From assembly GCA_025201375.1 (NCBI GenBank), contig JAIWZP010000043.1:1-64000 (forward strand): DNA of 64,000 bases, written 5' to 3'. Source of the DNA: Gongronella butleri (taxonomy: Eukaryota; Mucoromycota; Mucoromycetes; Mucorales; Cunninghamellaceae). The notes below the pieces were generated by a model. That model worked only from the letters and a program-made list of their open reading frames with translations, was not told where the DNA came from and searched no databases. The position numbers were made by a program, and so were the translations under genes. Shown piece after piece: positions 1-11,513 of this stretch; within the stretch, counting starts at the first letter, position 1, and each line of letters starts with the position of its first letter.

Positions 1-1104
1 ACCTAAAATGAAAAAGGTTTGGAGTCGATCCAACCAATGTTTGTTTAATACAGTATTGGATTTGTAAAAATCTTTGAAAAAGGCCACGATTTCAAATTGT
101 CGACAACTCAGCCAGCCAGGTTGACCTCTGCTGATTTTTAATAATGATTTTGGAACAACACGCGCGGAAATTATCATTCAAATGGTACAGTACCAGCCCA
201 GCAGCCCTTGTTTTTGGCGTTTAAATTGAATTTGCATTTTGCAATATTTCGTCAAATTGGCGATTGCCTCGGCAACGGCGCCCAGATCAACCTCCGGTTT
301 GCAACTTTTTCCTGAAAAAAGAGGTGCGGATCGTCCATGTGGTAAGATTTCGCGGTGATTGAAGCACAAGAATTTCACTGCGAAATGATTTTTAAGAAAC
401 GCGCTACTGTATTGTACAGCCAAATTTTCAGCAATGCCAAGTTTCTCGTCGAGCCATCCGATTGATGTAGAAGTTTTACAGTAGTTATTTTCTGAAAAGA
501 TCCCATACTGTAGGTAGTACGACAGTGGCGATTGCGCGAAAGCGCGATTCAACCAATATCTGTGGAATGGTACTGTATGCTCATCATTGAACATTGATGA
601 ACCTTAGAAAACTCGTGATATTGGCACTTGTCTCGACAACAGTCTTATCGGCTTTTGATTACTCTAGGTACATGGTCAATTTTTTAATGAAGAGAGGCGT
701 CGAAATACTGTATCATGATCCAATGGCAAACTTAATATGATAATTTTGTGCGCGCTGTATGCGGCTTGATCAAGAATTCAAGATGATTAGGGCGAATCAC
801 ACTTTTGCTGCTGGCTCGATTGGTTGCTTCAAAGCACGTGTTCCCGATTTTTTTTTTTTTTACGCGTCTGTATGCAAGAACGAGGGAAATCCTCAGCAGT
901 TGTCCAAAACGGAATATCAAAAGATGATGGGCGGAAGCGATCGGTTTCATTTCAATCTTTTTACGGAACAAGCAGCCAATCAAAGTGTCTAATTGAGGGC
1001 AGCTGAGCAGTGCAAAGACACGCCTCTTTTCGATTTCTTTTTCTTTTTTTTCCATTCACGCCACACGGCAGTCTTGCTTGTCCTTTTATTTTGTGAATGC
1101 CGTC
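1..1104. other. gene-poor segment rich in TACTGTA/TACAGTA heptamers
   Basis: No supported gene. The segment holds seven TACTGTA/TACAGTA heptamers, at 49, 186, 405, 477, 506, 571 and 706, far above the chance rate of about one per 8 kb. A minus-strand open frame of 138 codons (178-594) has an ATG but shows no family motif and contains several of the heptamers, so I do not call it a gene. The last 100 bases are T-rich and probably form the leader of the bZIP gene that follows. Confidence 0.6.
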
Positions 1105-2454
1105 ATGTCGCAATCCGAGACCACGAAATCCACGACTTTCCGCCCCATTGTGCCGTCGCTTGCCCCGGCGAGCACTGGGCTGTGGCCCGGCAACAATGCT
1201 CTGCAAAGCAACCAAGAAAACTCGGTGCTCATAGCACCCAGACGTAAGAATTTGACTTTTTTTTTGCTCTTGTTTCGCTTTCTTTTGTCGCGCGTGTGTA
1301 TGAAAACTCATTCACTTGCTCTTGCCACACTGTAGATCGACTGAGTGGACCGCCCATTGGACCGCCAGGTAAGTGTATCTGCCAATTTGGAAGAGTGGAC
1401 TTGTTTTTAACTGACGGCTTCTTTTTCTTCTGCTTCTTTTCTCGCTTCAAGTCGACGGCAAGACAGGCAACTCGGTAAGACTTGGTTGGGAAATTCAGAT
1501 GTTGGCGTGCATGCGCCTCTGGCGGGGCGGGGGGGGGCTTTGCAGCAACTTGGCGCGGATGGCGTAAGAAAATCTGTGGGAAAATACGCTCAATTCTTTT
1601 TTTTTTTTTTTGGTCTTTTTTGCGTCCAGATGCTCGATCCACGTGCGCGACGAAAGGAGCAGAATCGACAAGCCCAGCGGCATTTTCGCGAGCGCAAGGA
1701 GCGGTATGTGAAAGAATTGGAGGATCAGATCAACCAGCTGAAACAGGAGCACGAAGCGGCGATAAAGCGCGTCACCGATGAGAATGCGCGTCTGCGCGCG
1801 CGCGTCGGTGCTCTGGAACGGCGCCTGCGCCAGGGCGGATTGGAAGCTGGCGTGGATGGCGACGACGAGGACACGCTGATGGAGGAACCCATGGATGGCG
1901 ACGCGGCGATGGGCGATGGGCCCACGTGCACGACCGCGGAAGAGTGTGTGCGCGACAAGGACGGAGTCTCGTTTTGTGCGCGGCTCAAGGACGAGGTGTG
2001 CTCGTCGGCGTATCAACAATTACTGTCTGAGCCGCTATTTGACGCGACAGGGTCGCTGGATACCACGGTCACAAGCCGCCCCGTGCCAATTGTCACCGAG
2101 AAGCTGCAAAAGAACACAAGGCGCACAAGCAGCACATCATCAACGTCGCTGTCGCCCGACCAAGTCGTCGACGACAACGATCCCGTGTCGTTCCTCGATC
2201 GCCTTGCACAAACGCTCGTCAAGGAGCAATTCGAGATGCCGCCGCACCCAGACACATTGGAGCCCGATGTGAAATTGATCTCGTGTTCAGAGGCATGGAA
2301 AATGCTCTCGACGCACCCGCGATTTGACACCATTGACAGCGACACTCTCGTGCGCAAGGTTCGCGGCATTGCCAAATGCTCCAATGACGGGCCCGTCTTC
2401 ACCGAGCATGAGTTGAAACAAGTGCTGCGCGACTTGGACAAGCGCGACGTTTAA
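1105..2454 (+). CDS. Yap1/Pap1-like bZIP transcription factor
   Basis: Exons: join(1105..1243, 1336..1368, 1452..1474, 1630..2454), 339 residues. The basic region after residue 70 contains NRQAQRHFRERK, the NxxAQxxFRxR signature of fungal Yap/Pap1 bZIPs, followed by leucine heptads (YVKELEDQINQLK onward). A cysteine cluster around residues 165-190 (TCTTAEEC, SFC, EVC) and a C-terminal region with SCSEAW and IAKCSNDGP match the layout of the n-CRD and c-CRD that sense peroxide and electrophiles in this family. The C-terminal part of c-CRDs also carries the nuclear export signal. The inferred role is a nuclear activator of oxidative-stress genes. Exons 2 and 3 are only 33 and 23 bases. The start is the first ATG that splices in frame into the bZIP. 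AATAAA overlaps the stop region near 2454. Product class is secure; the tiny exons rest on splice sites only. Confidence 0.88.
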
Positions 2455-4040
2455 ATAAATTAAAACGACAATATTGGATACCTTGCAAAAAAAAAAAAAA
2501 AATCTAGACTTGATGGCCATTGGGAGAGCCACGGGAAAGTCGAACGTGGCGCGAAGATTGGGAAAGTGGAGTTCACAAAAGTGGAAGCCCTTGGCGCTTC
2601 TTTTTTTATCGACAATGCAGCCGGTCGGGGGGGGGGAGACACACAACCATGGAAAAAAAAAAAAAGAGGGACCAAGGCAAAAAGTTAAAAAGAGACCCGT
2701 CAATCTGGCCATTGGGTCAAGATCATGCCATTGACGCCACTGATCCCTGACGCGATGATCATTGATTAGCAAATTGGGCTCCTCGCTCCCGTTGTTGCAG
2801 CATCCGTGTTTCCCACCGTCATCAGGAAAAAAAGGAACCCTCCCATTTTTCATCCAAAAAGGACAAAATTTGAAACCTTGAGAGCGTAAAAGAAAATGCG
2901 TGCGTTACTTGTGCGTGATTTTGCCGCGCCGCTAGTCCTTCTCCAGGCAGACACATGGGCATTTAAAAACAAGCTCCAGCGTGTAATTGGGTTGATTATA
3001 CCAATTTTGGGCATTTTATTTGGTTTTCCGCATCGCACTAGGACCAAATGGGGCGAGGCATGATGGATGTGTTGCCCCGCCATTGTTCAACATGGCCATC
3101 GTGCACCGTCTCAATCCTTTTGCTTGGCATTTCAAAACAGGGAATTGCCACCCATTGCTGACTTTTTCTCAAAGGATTTTGCTTACCTACACGCATGAGC
3201 ACCCCCCTCCCTTGTTACCCGTGCGGCGCCTCCCGTCCCCCCGCCGTTGTATTTTTAGCCCCCCGGAAAAATAAATGACGGGCGACACGGCAAGGGGGAC
3301 ACGTTGACAGAGTCGTGCATCGAAAAAAAAGAAGACGCCATCATGTCTCCTTATTTTTAGACTAAAGACAGTGTCCCTTGGCAATCCAGTGAACGGTCTG
3401 TTCGGAGCACGAGCAAGCGCTGAATCTGACTGGTTTGAAAAAAAGTGATGAGCGGACATGCCGCTCGCTGAATAGGATTAAAATGAAAACAGCTTAATGA
3501 CATGTTTGGATGCACGAGGCTTTTTCAAATGTGTAACGCATTGACAATTCAATCTTAATGATGATGCGTGGAGCTTGTGCGATGGGAAAGCGCGTTCGCT
3601 GGCTTATTTTTAGGCCGTGGTGTCTCTTCTTTTCTTCCATCGTGCTAAATATGAAGCACGGCGGCCAAGCTCGAGAGGGGGGTGGAAAAGGGGGGGGGAG
3701 GACATGCGAGAGCCACTAGGAGCTTTTGGGCAAACTCAACCTGCACTCAACCTAACAGGATTGGGTGATTGTGCAACGGCCAACAAAAATCGTCCAGAAT
3801 TTCAGGTACACAAAACGGACCATCAGCGGGGGTGGGGGGACCAAGACGGGAAAGAGAGCCTATAAAAGAGTCTCGACCATGCGAAATGACAAGATCCACC
3901 AACCCCCATTCTTTCTTTTTTTCCTTTTTTCTTTTACTTTTTTTTTTCTCTTCTTTTTTTTTTTATAAATATCACTCCATCCACGCTCTGACGCGTCTCC
4001 TTCCTTTTCCTCTTTACCAATTCCACTCGTTTCTACCACA
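2455..4040. other. intergenic region with homopolymer tracts and promoter of the next gene
   Basis: No gene supported. It holds A and T runs of up to about 15 bases, G/C runs near 2630 and 3690, and a TATA-like box at 3861 followed by a long pyrimidine tract (about 3905-3965) before the next ATG. Open frames here are low-complexity translations of homopolymers. Confidence 0.6.
3861..3867 (+). promoter_or_regulatory. TATA-box candidate upstream of the secreted glycoprotein gene
   Basis: TATAAAA lies 174 bases before the ATG at 4041, with a C/T-rich tract and a second AT-rich stretch between. The spacing leaves room for a short leader. Prediction only. Confidence 0.4.
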
Positions 4041-5238
4041 ATGATGTATAAGCAATTGATGGTGATGGGTGTCGGCCTCATGGCATCCATGGTTGCCGGC
4101 CAAGACACTAACCAAAACTCAACGTCCATCCCGCCCAGCATTGCAGCACCCTTGACAGTGATCAATAATGCCACAGACTTTTGTCTGTTTCTGCCACCCC
4201 AGCCTGGCTTGCAGGTCGCCATCAACGAAGACAATGGCATCCCCTTTTGTATGATCAATGGCACGGTGCCGCAATCGCAGCCCTTCCCCCAGGGTTTCAT
4301 CACCACCGCCCATTACTACCAGAATACATCTTCGCAATACATCCAAGTCACGGGCTACTTTGATCGCACAAAGTACAATTTGTCGCCTTCTGACGAGGGT
4401 GGTCAATATGACAGGTAAAAAAAAAAAAAAAAAATAGAAAAAAATAGAAAAAAATAGAAAAAAATAGAAAAAATGGACGATTGGCCATGAACTTTGCATT
4501 GACAAAATTGCTGTATTTTTTTCTCTTAAAAGCCATGGCAACCACAAGCCCAACAATGCTACGTGTGAGGGCTACCCTTACTTTGTCAGCTTGATCGAGC
4601 CTGCGGACGATCGCTTCTGTATCCGTTGCTGTACCAACACGGCTGACTGCAAAACGGGCATTTCGCAATACGGCTGTCGGCGCGTGGTGAGTGGCAACTA
4701 CGAGTACACGGCCACCTTTGATGATGTGCCCCCGTCGCCTGAAAACGAGAACTTGTCGTCGCCTAACGCCACCAACTTGAATGCCACACAAACCGGCGCG
4801 CCCTCGGGAGCGTCTGGACAGCCAAGTACATTTCAGCCCTCAGAGCAGCCAAACAGCGGCGCAAGCCAGCTCCCAAGCAGTGTCCCCAGCAACTCGCCTG
4901 ACAATTCAGGCAATGCCGGCGCTGCTCCCCCTGCTGATGCTCCTGTTATGAACGACCTCGACACTCTGACTGCCAACTATGCCTCCACCGATGACCCCAA
5001 CTCCATCAGCACCATGAGCGACGAGGCCACGTACCTCAACACGCAATTGGCCAATCCCCAGGTCGACTTGTCCGCTCTCCAGACCCAATTCACCACGTTT
5101 ACGCAAAACATGGCCTCGCAGTATCCTGATCAACAGAACAACCTGGACCGCATGAAGACCATCATCTTGGGTTTTACCACCGCTGATCAATGGAAGCAAC
5201 TTGCGTCGCTCTTGCAGCAAAAGGCTCCCTCTTCTTAA
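4041..5238 (+). CDS. secreted glycoprotein related to the basidiomycete macrophage-activating glycoprotein family
   Basis: Exons: join(4041..4414, 4533..5238), 359 residues. The N-terminus is a signal peptide (MMYKQLMVMGVGLMASMVAG, likely cut before QD), so the protein enters the secretory path. Residues about 48-205 form a cysteine-containing domain with NNATDFCLFLPP, FPQGFITTAHY, YIQVTGYFD, EGGQYD, FVSLIEPADDRFCIRCC and YGCRRVV, an order I recognise from the basidiomycete glycoprotein family. Several N-glycosylation sequons (NNAT, NGT, NTS) are present. From about residue 220 it becomes Ser/Pro/Asn-rich, then ends in a Gln-rich helical segment. There is no C-terminal hydrophobic tail, so no GPI anchor is predicted. 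Biochemical function is unknown. The intron is marked by GTAAAA and AAAAG and carries a tandem AAAATAG repeat. Confidence 0.82.
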
Positions 5239-7685
5239 ATAAAATAGAAGAAAGCCGGCACATCTCGTGTTTGGTCCTCTTTTCTATGAACTATCAATAA
5301 AGATTTTTTTTCTTTTACACTTTTTTCTGTATATTTGAGCCACGTCAGGTCCTGCAGCAATGGGTGATTACGCTTTTTTTTTCGATTGTTTTGTCTGCTT
5401 TCACACCACTCAATTACTCATCCGTAGACCCCCCTTCCGGACGGAAAGAAAGTCTGTTGATTGCCCCCCTCCCCTTGATAACCCACAGCGCCGGCCAGAC
5501 GCTTCTTGATTTTCATACTTGCCCCCCCCCTTGTTTTACCCCTGATTTTCCTTGAATCTGATGATGAGATGCCACTTTAAGGCGTGAACACCTTTTTTTC
5601 TCAATGGGCCAGTCTAGAACGACATGGCGTACATGGATCATGAAGTTGACGCCCCCCTTTTTTTCTAAACACACTCATTTTCCCGTCCTTACGGCAAATT
5701 TACGTCAAATCCTGCTGACCTTTGAACAAAAGCTATAATATCAAGAAGTGCGCTTCTGGGACGACACTTTACCAAAGAAATTGATTCATAACGTGGGTGA
5801 GATGAGCGCGCTTGCTTTTTTTGACTTGGGTCTTTGCTCAATCGATCTTAGTTTGCAAACCTTTGCGAATTGGATTGGGATGCTGGGATGGGATGGAGGA
5901 AAGTGACCGAATCAAAAATCAGCGGCATGAATTGCCAGTCTAAAAATAGTAATTGGGAGATCGACAGCCTACAAGAAAGGGGGATTCAATTCTGCGCGTC
6001 ATCACGAGGCTTGAACCCACAATCTATTAAAGTTTTTTTCGTACAACGTACACGAATGTAAAGCACTGACTTTTTTTTTCTGTACACGAGCTGCAAAACG
6101 AGACAGTCGTAGGCCACTTTTTATCATGTCGCTACCCTAAAATGCGCATTATTCAGTTTACATGTTGCTGGCCATGGTCTCGGTAAAGATGAAGACGCCG
6201 TTTTTGTTTTGTTTGCGTGGACGACGCGTCGCCTCGTTCTAATGAGCCCACTCTCGAGGTTCTGCGATCACTAGATGGCGCGCAAAGTCGATTTTCGAAA
6301 ATGACGGATTTTCCAAGGGGCACAGTCGAGGATTTGAAAAGTGCCGAATTTAGGTCGTCAGATCGCCGCGCCAATCAGCCATATGATAAAGGACGCATTT
6401 TAACCGATGGTCACGTCATAAAAACCAGCGGTCCATTGACTGGTTTTCGCGTAAAACAAGAAACACTGTGATTTTTCACTTTTAGGCAAAGTCGCCGAAA
6501 AATATCTGTAGCATTGAGAAACGCGCACCACCTGAAAGAGAATGGCTCGCTGCGTACGTGGACATGGGTGATCTCTGAAAGATGTGATTTATTGACGTGT
6601 TTGACACGGTTTCAAAATCATATAAAATCTTCGACGCGTCAAAAAGCGCGTCACTCGTCGCGTGCCACGCGCCTGCTCCTAATCACATCCATACATCTGG
6701 GGCGTCTCTTGCCAACGGACGCGTCAGCGCGGCTCCACGGTCACGTTTTCTCGTGCAATTCACCTTTAAAATTTAATGCAAAATCGCACATTGCTCACTG
6801 CTCAGCAATTAGACCACCCTCTTTTTTCGCCATTTCCGTGGTTTCTCGCTGCTGAGCATCCTATGTGTACGTTTGACGCCATTCTGGGAACCCATGTTTA
6901 CCATTTTGGTTTTGAGGACTCGCCACGACGAAAATTTGATATTGCGTGTGGCGCGCGCAAATGGTGTCTGGCAGCTTGCAAACTGAGCGCGTCAGTTTTT
7001 CTGGCGTGCAATTCCACGTTGAGACGCGTTTCGGGGATTCAAAGGGCCAGGTTGGGTCACTTCCACCTTGATCTGTCGTTTATAATCACGTTTTGATCCG
7101 CCTCTCCTGCTCAACTTGAGCAAAAGCTTCGCTATTTGGACCAGTTGACACTGATGCAGGCGGAATAGCACTGCGCACCGTGAATGCAAATTGAATGAAC
7201 AATGTCTAGTGTGTTGGCCATTGAATGAATCTTATACTTCTTAAAACCGATTCACTCGGCATTGACCGGCTTGGACAAGCCCAAACTTGATGAAGGGGCA
7301 CGATTAATGTGCATGCACCGCTGGCCAGAAGTTGACAGTGATCGGATGCTTGGATCGCCAGCAATGGGTTGAATTGGTTCTTTTTGCCCATTTTTACGTA
7401 CCTCCCCCTTAGTTCAATGTTTGTCCCGGGTGGACAGATGGGATCAAAGGTCATTAACCTGCACTTTTCATTTCGTACTGTGCAACAAAGATCAACATTG
7501 ACTGGGCAGGATGGCCAATTTTGCAAAAAAATAAACTAAAATAAAAAAATTAAGTACATGATTTTGGTTGTCTGAAATTAGCGGGTTTTATTTTATTTTT
7601 TTCAAATGGGAGGGACAATAAATAAATGACAAAAGAAAGCAAGATTTGTTGTGTGTGTGAGTTTTTAAAAATGGTTGTGTTTGAT
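5239..7685. other. intergenic region containing repeat R1 copy A
   Basis: No gene supported. AATAAA just after 5238 and again near 5295 are poly(A) signal candidates for the glycoprotein gene. Repeat R1 copy A occupies about 6225-7060. A tRNA-like B-box on the minus strand near 6010 lacks a foldable cloverleaf. The right end (about 7530-7680) is A/T-rich with AATAAA on the minus strand and is the 3' flank of the HMG-CoA reductase gene. Confidence 0.6.
6225..7060 (+). repeat. dispersed repeat R1, copy A
   Basis: It aligns by eye along most of its length with 31385-32130 (opposite strand), 42430-43240 and, for its first 350 bases, 62655-63000. Shared landmarks in order: TCTAATGAGCCCACTC, GATGGCGCGCAA, TTTTCCAAGGGG, GAATGGCTCGCTG, CGCGTCAGCGCGGCTC and a GGTTTTGAGGACTCGCCAC-like right part. 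No terminal repeats or intact coding frame were found, so the class is unknown. Confidence 0.8.
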
Positions 7686-10600
7686 CTATGACTTGATACA
7701 AGAGCCGACAATGGGCTTTGTGCTGGCAGGGGTAATAGGGGTGAGTGTGCCAGCGGGGGTCGGTGCAGCGCTGCGGTTATGCGCCATGTGAGCCTTAACG
7801 AGATGGCCGGCGGCGAGGGCGGCGCACAGGGACAATTCGCCAGCCATGACGGCGGCACAGATGATGCGAGCCAATTGCTGGGCGTTTTTGCCTGGTTCCG
7901 TGGGATGCGGGCCGCGGACGCCGAGCAGGTCAAGCATAGCTTGCTGCGGGGGGAGGATGGTGCCGCCACCAATGGTGCCGACCTCGATGCTGGGCATGGT
8001 GCAGGAGATGTGCAGATTTCCGTCGATTTCCTTCATCAATGTGATACAATTGGAACTTTCGACGTTTTGAGCGGGGTCCTGGCCAGTGGCGAGGTAGACG
8101 GCGGTCAGGATGTTGGCGGCGTGAGCATTGAAGCCGCCGACGGAGCCTGCCATGGCGCTGCCAATGAGATTCTTGGAGATGTTGAGCTCGACGAGGGCGG
8201 CGACGGTGGTCTTTAGGACCTTTTCGACAATGTGGCCCGGGATGAAGGCTTCGGCGACGACGGACTTGCCGCGGCCCTCGATCCAATTGATGGCGGCGGG
8301 TTTCTTGTCGGTACAATAGTTACCGGAAAGCGAGATGATCTGCATCTCTGGGAAGCGATCGTGAAGCGCGGCCAGGGCCTTTTCACAGCCCTTTGAGATC
8401 ATGTTCATGCCCATGGCATCGCCAGTGGTGGTGGAGAAGCGGATAAAGCACAATTTGCCAGCGAGGGCGACTTTGAGGGAGCGAACACGAGCGAATCGGG
8501 AAGTACTGTTAAAGGCGTCGGTCATGACGTTTGTTCCTTCGCCGTGATCGATCCATTGCTTGCATTCAGCCGCTTGCATGGCCGAGGGGAATTCAACACA
8601 GGGGCCACGCGTCATGCCATCGGCAGTAACGACGGTTTGTGCACCGCCGCCCGCATTGATTGCCTTGCAGCCACGCGCCGCGGATGCGACGAGACAGCCT
8701 TCGGTGGTTGCCATGGGAATGTGGATATTTTGACCATCAATGTTCAAGGGGCCGGCAATGCCCACAGGCAAAGGCATGTAACCAATGACATTTTCGCAAC
8801 AGGCGCCCATCACCTTGTCGTAATGGTAATTGGCCACAGGCAACAGACTCGCTTCGAGCGTCTTTGTCACGGAGGCACGCGAAATCAGGGCACGGCGGAT
8901 CGTGACCGCGCGCTCAAGATCGCCCAGAATCTTTTCCAACGCGTACGACGCGACTTTGCCGCCTTGCACGAGGCGGATGATCTCTTCGTCGTGCAATTGA
9001 TCGGGCGAGGCAATCAGCGCCATGCAATCCTCCAAAGATCGCTGGCGGTCCGTGATGGTGGCGGCACGGCGGCGGCTGGACGCGTGGTGGCCGCCATGAT
9101 GATGCGAATGCGAGCGCGAGGGACGCGTCGACGACACAACCGGAGCAGCAACAGGCGTCGGAGCAGCAACAGCAGCAGCAACAACAGGAGCAGGCGCGAC
9201 CTCCTTGGGCTGGCGCGCCATCTTGAACAAGTACGTGTTGAGGAAAAGCGAGACAAACAAACCAATGGTCAACAATTTGCTGATGACCGGGTGTTGCACA
9301 TAGCGACCGGCAACAGACATGATCAGTTCGACTGGTTCAAGCATAAATGATGGCACAAGATGCATGGGCGACGATGCCACTTGGAAAGGCAAAGGAGGGA
9401 ACACTTCCACCATGATGGGAAGCGTGGCAAAGGGTCCAGCGCGGTGCTGTTCGAGCAATTGACCAAGCACACCCGCCACATTCGCATCCTCAATGTTCAC
9501 TTGCGGCGTCTGGAAGGTCGAGCAAACATTGAAGATGTGCATGATCACAAAACCGACCATCTATGAAAAAAAAATAAAAATCAGCATCAAGCGAAAATCC
9601 GACGCGACAAAAAAAAAAAAAAACAAAAAAAAAAGACGCCATTGGGTGGAGGGGGGAGGGGGATTGTACCATCATGAGCTTGACACGGCCAATCATCGGG
9701 CCATCCGACTTTTCTTGCGTGGGGGACACGGGGCTCGCGTGATCATCGCTAAACGCCTTGATAAACGAACGACCGATGGCGCTGGTGGGTGCCTTGACCG
9801 TGTCGACCTTGGCATCGCCCGTGTTTTCACGCATGCGAAGCAGCTAAAATGGGGCAAAAATAAGACCATTGGGACTCAATTGGTTCAATTTTTTGATTTT
9901 ACCTCGAGTTTCATGGTCAGGACGGCCGAGTACCAGGTGAAGAGGAGGACAAAGTCATAGGCCAAGAGCAAAGCGCTCAGCAAGCAGAATTCACGCAAGC
10001 CGTGGACACCGGACTTGGCTCCGAGCACGAGCACCGTGATTTCCATGAAGCAGTCGCGCGCCAAGGGCAGCGCCGTCGCGTCCACGGCGCGCATCACCGT
10101 GTGTCGGATCTCTTGCTTGTCCTTGCTGTCCTTGCTGAATTGCAAGGCGCGCTTCGTCAACTTGAAAGGACGCTCAAAGCCAATGGTCACGGCCAAAAAG
10201 GGGATCGCCTCACTAGGAACGTTACAAAAAAATAGGACAGGTGTCAGCTCCCGATCCTCCGGCATGTCCAAAAAAAACAAAAAAAAAAAAAAGCAAGTCA
10301 ACTTACGCCAAGACGTCCGGCGACACATTGATGCCGAGCGCATCCACGGTCAAGAGCGACAGCATAAAGGCAATGAAGCCATTGAGCACGACCGCCGTGG
10401 CTAAAGTTTAAAAAAAAAAAAAAAAAGGTGTGAGAAATGAAAGAACAATGCATAACCGGTTTTTTTTGTTTTTTTGTTTTACCCAGCGTGTAGCGCGAGC
10501 CAAGAGTGCGCATATTGACATAAAGCGAGATAAAGGTGCCAATCATCATCAGGTACCCCGCCAGGATAACAATGATATCAATCTTGTCAGCAACCTAAAA

Positions 10601-11513
10601 GAAAAAAAAACACACAGGAATGAGGAGCACCGAAACCTAATTTTTTTGGGCGATGCATGTCCAAGATGCAATGAGGATGCAAAAGGTGCCAATGACAAAG
10701 AATATGTACCTGAAGAAGCTCTGTGATGCGTGTGATGATGTTGCGCGAGAGGATAAAGAGCCAAACAAAGAGGTTTTCCTGCAATTGGGACGAATTGGAC
10801 AACGAGACAAGGTCGCCGGGCGCGAGGGTGGCGACGCGGTGGACCCAGAGGTCGGCCAAGTAGCGGTGGGCCTTTGACGTGGCATTGAACGCGTACGAGA
10901 GGATCATGGACGACGCGTCGTGGCCCAATTGGTAGCCAAGAGCGGCATTGGACTGGACGGTGTGCAGGAGATCGGTGTCGCTGGCGATGCGCTTGAGATC
11001 ACGATGCCAGAGGTCGGTCGGCGAGGGAGCAAAGCAGACATTCTCATTGGTGGGCTTGTAGCACAGATCCTTGGTGTAAACGAATTGCTTGCCCTGGATG
11101 GCCTCGTCGGGCACATAGATGTTGTTCTCGATGAATTGTTGGAAACGAAGCACGGACAGGATGGTGCCCTTGTTGAGGACATGGCCACGCTGCGGGTCTG
11201 ACACCTCAATCTGCTTGAGCTGCACATGCAACGTGTTGTCGTCCGCAACGGCAGGCAAATTGGCCGTAAAATGCGCTTGGCCGGGCGCGGCATACACAGT
11301 CGTGGGGTATAGGCGAGTCACCGTGCCGTAGAACAAATCAGACGACCGAGCCATGTTGTACAGCGAAAAGTAGCAAAACGACCCAAGCATCAAAATCACC
11401 ACCATCATTTCAAGGGGGCTGCGCGACGCAAGCTTGGCTGCAGAGTGCACCCCTTGCCCAAACAGCGTCGACGCACTCTGGAAAGCCGTCGTGCGAGTAC
11501 GGCCTGTCAACAT
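7686..11513 (-). CDS. HMG1: HMG-CoA reductase with sterol-sensing domain
   Basis: Exons: complement(join(7686..9560, 9670..9843, 9903..10212, 10307..10400, 10483..10594, 10710..11513)), 1122 residues. It reduces HMG-CoA to mevalonate, the committed step of sterol and isoprenoid synthesis, in the ER membrane. TM1 is residues about 36-52. A lumenal loop follows, then further membrane segments from about residue 250. Exons 2-5 carry the sterol-sensing domain ([31 protein letters not shown]). An Ala/Pro/His-rich linker leads to the catalytic domain: TTEGCLVAS (Glu about 785), [28 protein letters not shown] and the catalytic His in [12 protein letters not shown] (about 1089). The Ser after HNR matches the conserved kinase-regulated serine of animal HMGR. 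The start at 11513 is the first in-frame ATG, but TTGACAG just after it follows a pyrimidine tract, so an upstream exon splicing there is possible. Confidence 0.95.

Noticed and set aside
178..594. 138-codon minus-strand open frame with ATG
   Set aside because: No recognisable domain, repeat-like surroundings and five TACTGTA/TACAGTA heptamers inside it; likely chance.
5990..6070. tRNA-like B-box (complement of GGCTTGAACCC) on the minus strand
   Set aside because: The T stem does not pair and no A-box or acceptor stem is found.
7206..7526. 106-codon minus-strand frame
   Set aside because: No domain, no splice-supported extension, and it sits between R1 and the HMG-CoA reductase 3' flank.
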